In this document: positions 8,965-9,780 of the stretch, piece by piece
How positions within the stretch are numbered: the first letter of the stretch is position 1
How the letters are laid out: every line of letters begins with the position of its first letter
Source: Chthoniobacterales bacterium
GTDB lineage: Bacteria > Verrucomicrobiota > Verrucomicrobiia > Chthoniobacterales > JACTMZ01
Reading direction: 5' to 3'
NCBI GenBank assembly: GCA_017853515.1
Contig: JAFMJK010000070.1
Coordinates: forward strand, 1-9,780
DNA: 9,780 nt
Notes under the pieces: model-generated
Databases searched by the model: none
Told to the model about the DNA's origin: nothing
Seen by the model: the letters and a program-made list of their open reading frames with translations, nothing else
Program-made: the position numbers and the translations under genes

Positions 8965-9348
8965 ATGCGCTACGTCGTCGAAACCAACAAAACTCCCGAG
9001 GTCGCCGTCGAAGACCTGCGCGCCGCCGTGGCCAAACACGGCTTCGGCGTGCTTCACGCTTACGATCTGAAAGAGACTCTCACCTCGAAAGGATTCCCGC
9101 TGGAGCACGCGTGCCACATCCTGGAAGTCTGCAATCCGCAGCAGGCCTCGAAGGTTCTCGCCGAAGACATGGGCATGAACATCGCGCTGCCCTGCCGCAT
9201 TTCTGTCTACGAGGAAGACGGAAAAACCAAGATCGCCACCGCGCTGCCGACCAAATTGCTCGCGGCCTTGTCCGACTCTCCCGCCCTCGCCGCCGTGGCC
9301 GAAGACGTCGAGGCGAAGATGAAAGCCATGATGCACGAGGCGGTGTAA
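8965..9348 (+). CDS. DUF302-domain protein
   Basis: This is a 127-residue protein consisting of one DUF302 domain. The signature region is HILEVCNPQQASKVLAED followed by MGMNIALPCRISVYEEDG, with the family's Cys-Asn-Pro turn (C56) and the LPC strand (C77); a third cysteine is C50. DUF302 has no settled biochemical role; homologues often sit beside sulfur-metabolism, rhodanese or cytochrome genes. There is no signal peptide, so it is probably cytoplasmic. The start is the ATG 10 nt after the DsrE2-like stop; the frame is open further upstream, but that part lies inside the DsrE2-like gene and has no DUF302 character. There is no strong ribosome binding site, so translation may depend on coupling. 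The alpha-helical C-terminus (about 98-127) is rich in Ala and Glu. In this operon it is a candidate sulfur acceptor or persulfide chaperone, which is inference only. Confidence 0.82.
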   Translation: MRYVVETNKTPEVAVEDLRAAVAKHGFGVLHAYDLKETLTSKGFPLEHACHILEVCNPQQASKVLAEDMGMNIALPCRISVYEEDGKTKIATALPTKLLAALSDSPALAAVAEDVEAKMKAMMHEAV

Positions 9349-9352
9349 CGGC

Positions 9353-9724
9353 ATGAGTGCCGTCCAAACCGTCGCCGTCCTCGGGGCGAGCAATAATCCG
9401 GAACGCCACTCGAATATGGCCGTCCGCCGCCTGCGCGAAGCCGGCCACCACGTCATCCCGGTCAATCCCGCCCTCCCCGCAGTCGAAGGACTCCCGGTGG
9501 CCAAATCCCTCGGCGAGATAAAAGAGCCCGTCGATACACTCACGCTCTACGTTGGACCGCAGCGTTCCGCCGCAATGATCGGCGAAATTCTGCGCCTTGC
9601 GCCCAAGCGCGTCATCTTCAACCCCGGCACTGAGTCGGCGGAACTCGCCACCGCCCTCGATCGCGCGGGTATTTCTCATGTCGAGGGTTGCACGCTGGTG
9701 ATGCTGCAGGCGGGGCAGTTCTGA
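9353..9724 (+). CDS. CoA-binding (YccU-like) domain protein
   Basis: This is a 123-residue single-domain protein with the CoA_binding_2 Rossmann fold found in YccU-type proteins and in succinyl-CoA synthetase alpha subunits. The nucleotide-loop strand is VAVLGASNNPERHSNMAVRRL (7-27), followed by HHVIPVNP, LTLYVGPQ, KRVIFNPGTES and the closing VEGCTLVML with a conserved cysteine at 113. The first half carries the phosphate-binding Gly-Ala-Ser turn. The biological role of these proteins is poorly known; binding of CoA or a related nucleotide is predicted. It starts 4 nt after the DUF302 stop and is the last gene of the operon in the window. Because sulfane sulfur can be loaded on CoA as a persulfide, a CoA binder at the end of an SQR operon is suggestive, but nothing in the sequence proves such a role. 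Confidence 0.88.
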   Translation: MSAVQTVAVLGASNNPERHSNMAVRRLREAGHHVIPVNPALPAVEGLPVAKSLGEIKEPVDTLTLYVGPQRSAAMIGEILRLAPKRVIFNPGTESAELATALDRAGISHVEGCTLVMLQAGQF

Positions 9725-9734
9725 AACCAATCAC

Positions 9735-9754
9735 GAAAAGTTTTTCGACTTTTC
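9735..9754 (+). terminator. Possible weak hairpin after the sulfur operon
   Basis: GAAAAGT (9735-9741) and ACTTTTC (9748-9754) form a 7-bp inverted repeat with loop TTTTCG, 10 nt after the last stop codon. It is AT-rich and lacks a following T run, and a competing pairing (CGAAAA with TTTTCG) overlaps it. The position is right for a terminator, but the stem is weak. Confidence 0.3.
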
Positions 9755-9780
9755 ACACCCCTCGGTAGGGTCGGCTGGCC

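Overview
The window comes from a GC-rich, Gram-negative-type bacterium. A lipoprotein adaptor plus RND pump implies an inner and outer membrane, while a ClpC-type (not ClpA) unfoldase is unusual for Proteobacteria. An ATCCGTGTAATCC-type dispersed inverted repeat (about 8001-8081) resembles a repeat I associate with Verrucomicrobiota genomes. I therefore suggest a Verrucomicrobiota or related PVC-group bacterium with moderate confidence; no rRNA or marker gene is present to settle it.

Layout. (1) 1-1115, + strand: the 3' end of clpC, then a small zinc-ribbon/one-transmembrane protein. (2) 1154-1993, - strand: an ArsR-family regulator followed by a membrane-anchored rhodanese. Two copies of the same perfect 24-bp palindrome flank the regulator gene, one just before its start and one across its stop codon and ahead of the rhodanese gene. 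(3) 2102-6372, - strand: a lipoprotein periplasmic adaptor and an RND permease, translationally coupled by a GTGA overlap. No outer-membrane channel gene is present. (4) 6373-6425: a 53-bp divergent control region with a different palindrome. (5) 6426-9724, + strand: a second ArsR regulator overlapping (ATGA) a sulfide:quinone oxidoreductase-like flavoprotein, then a DsrC/TusE-family protein, a DsrE2-like protein, a DUF302 protein and a CoA-binding-fold protein.

How the genes may work together (inference). The flavoprotein keeps both cysteines needed for type II-like sulfide oxidation (C161, C333) and would generate sulfane sulfur at the membrane. The DsrC/TusE-like, DsrE2-like and rhodanese proteins are of families that carry protein-bound sulfane sulfur, each with its expected reactive cysteine. 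The cysteine-containing ArsR proteins are plausible sulfur- or thiol-responsive repressors. The divergent RND pump shares the control region with the sulfur genes, which suggests export of a sulfur-related or toxic compound. No dsrAB, hdr, sox or tusA gene is visible, so this looks like a compact sulfide-handling or detoxification locus rather than a full sulfur-oxidation pathway.

No gene-free stretch exceeds 300 bases; the largest gap (7982-8132) holds the dispersed repeat.
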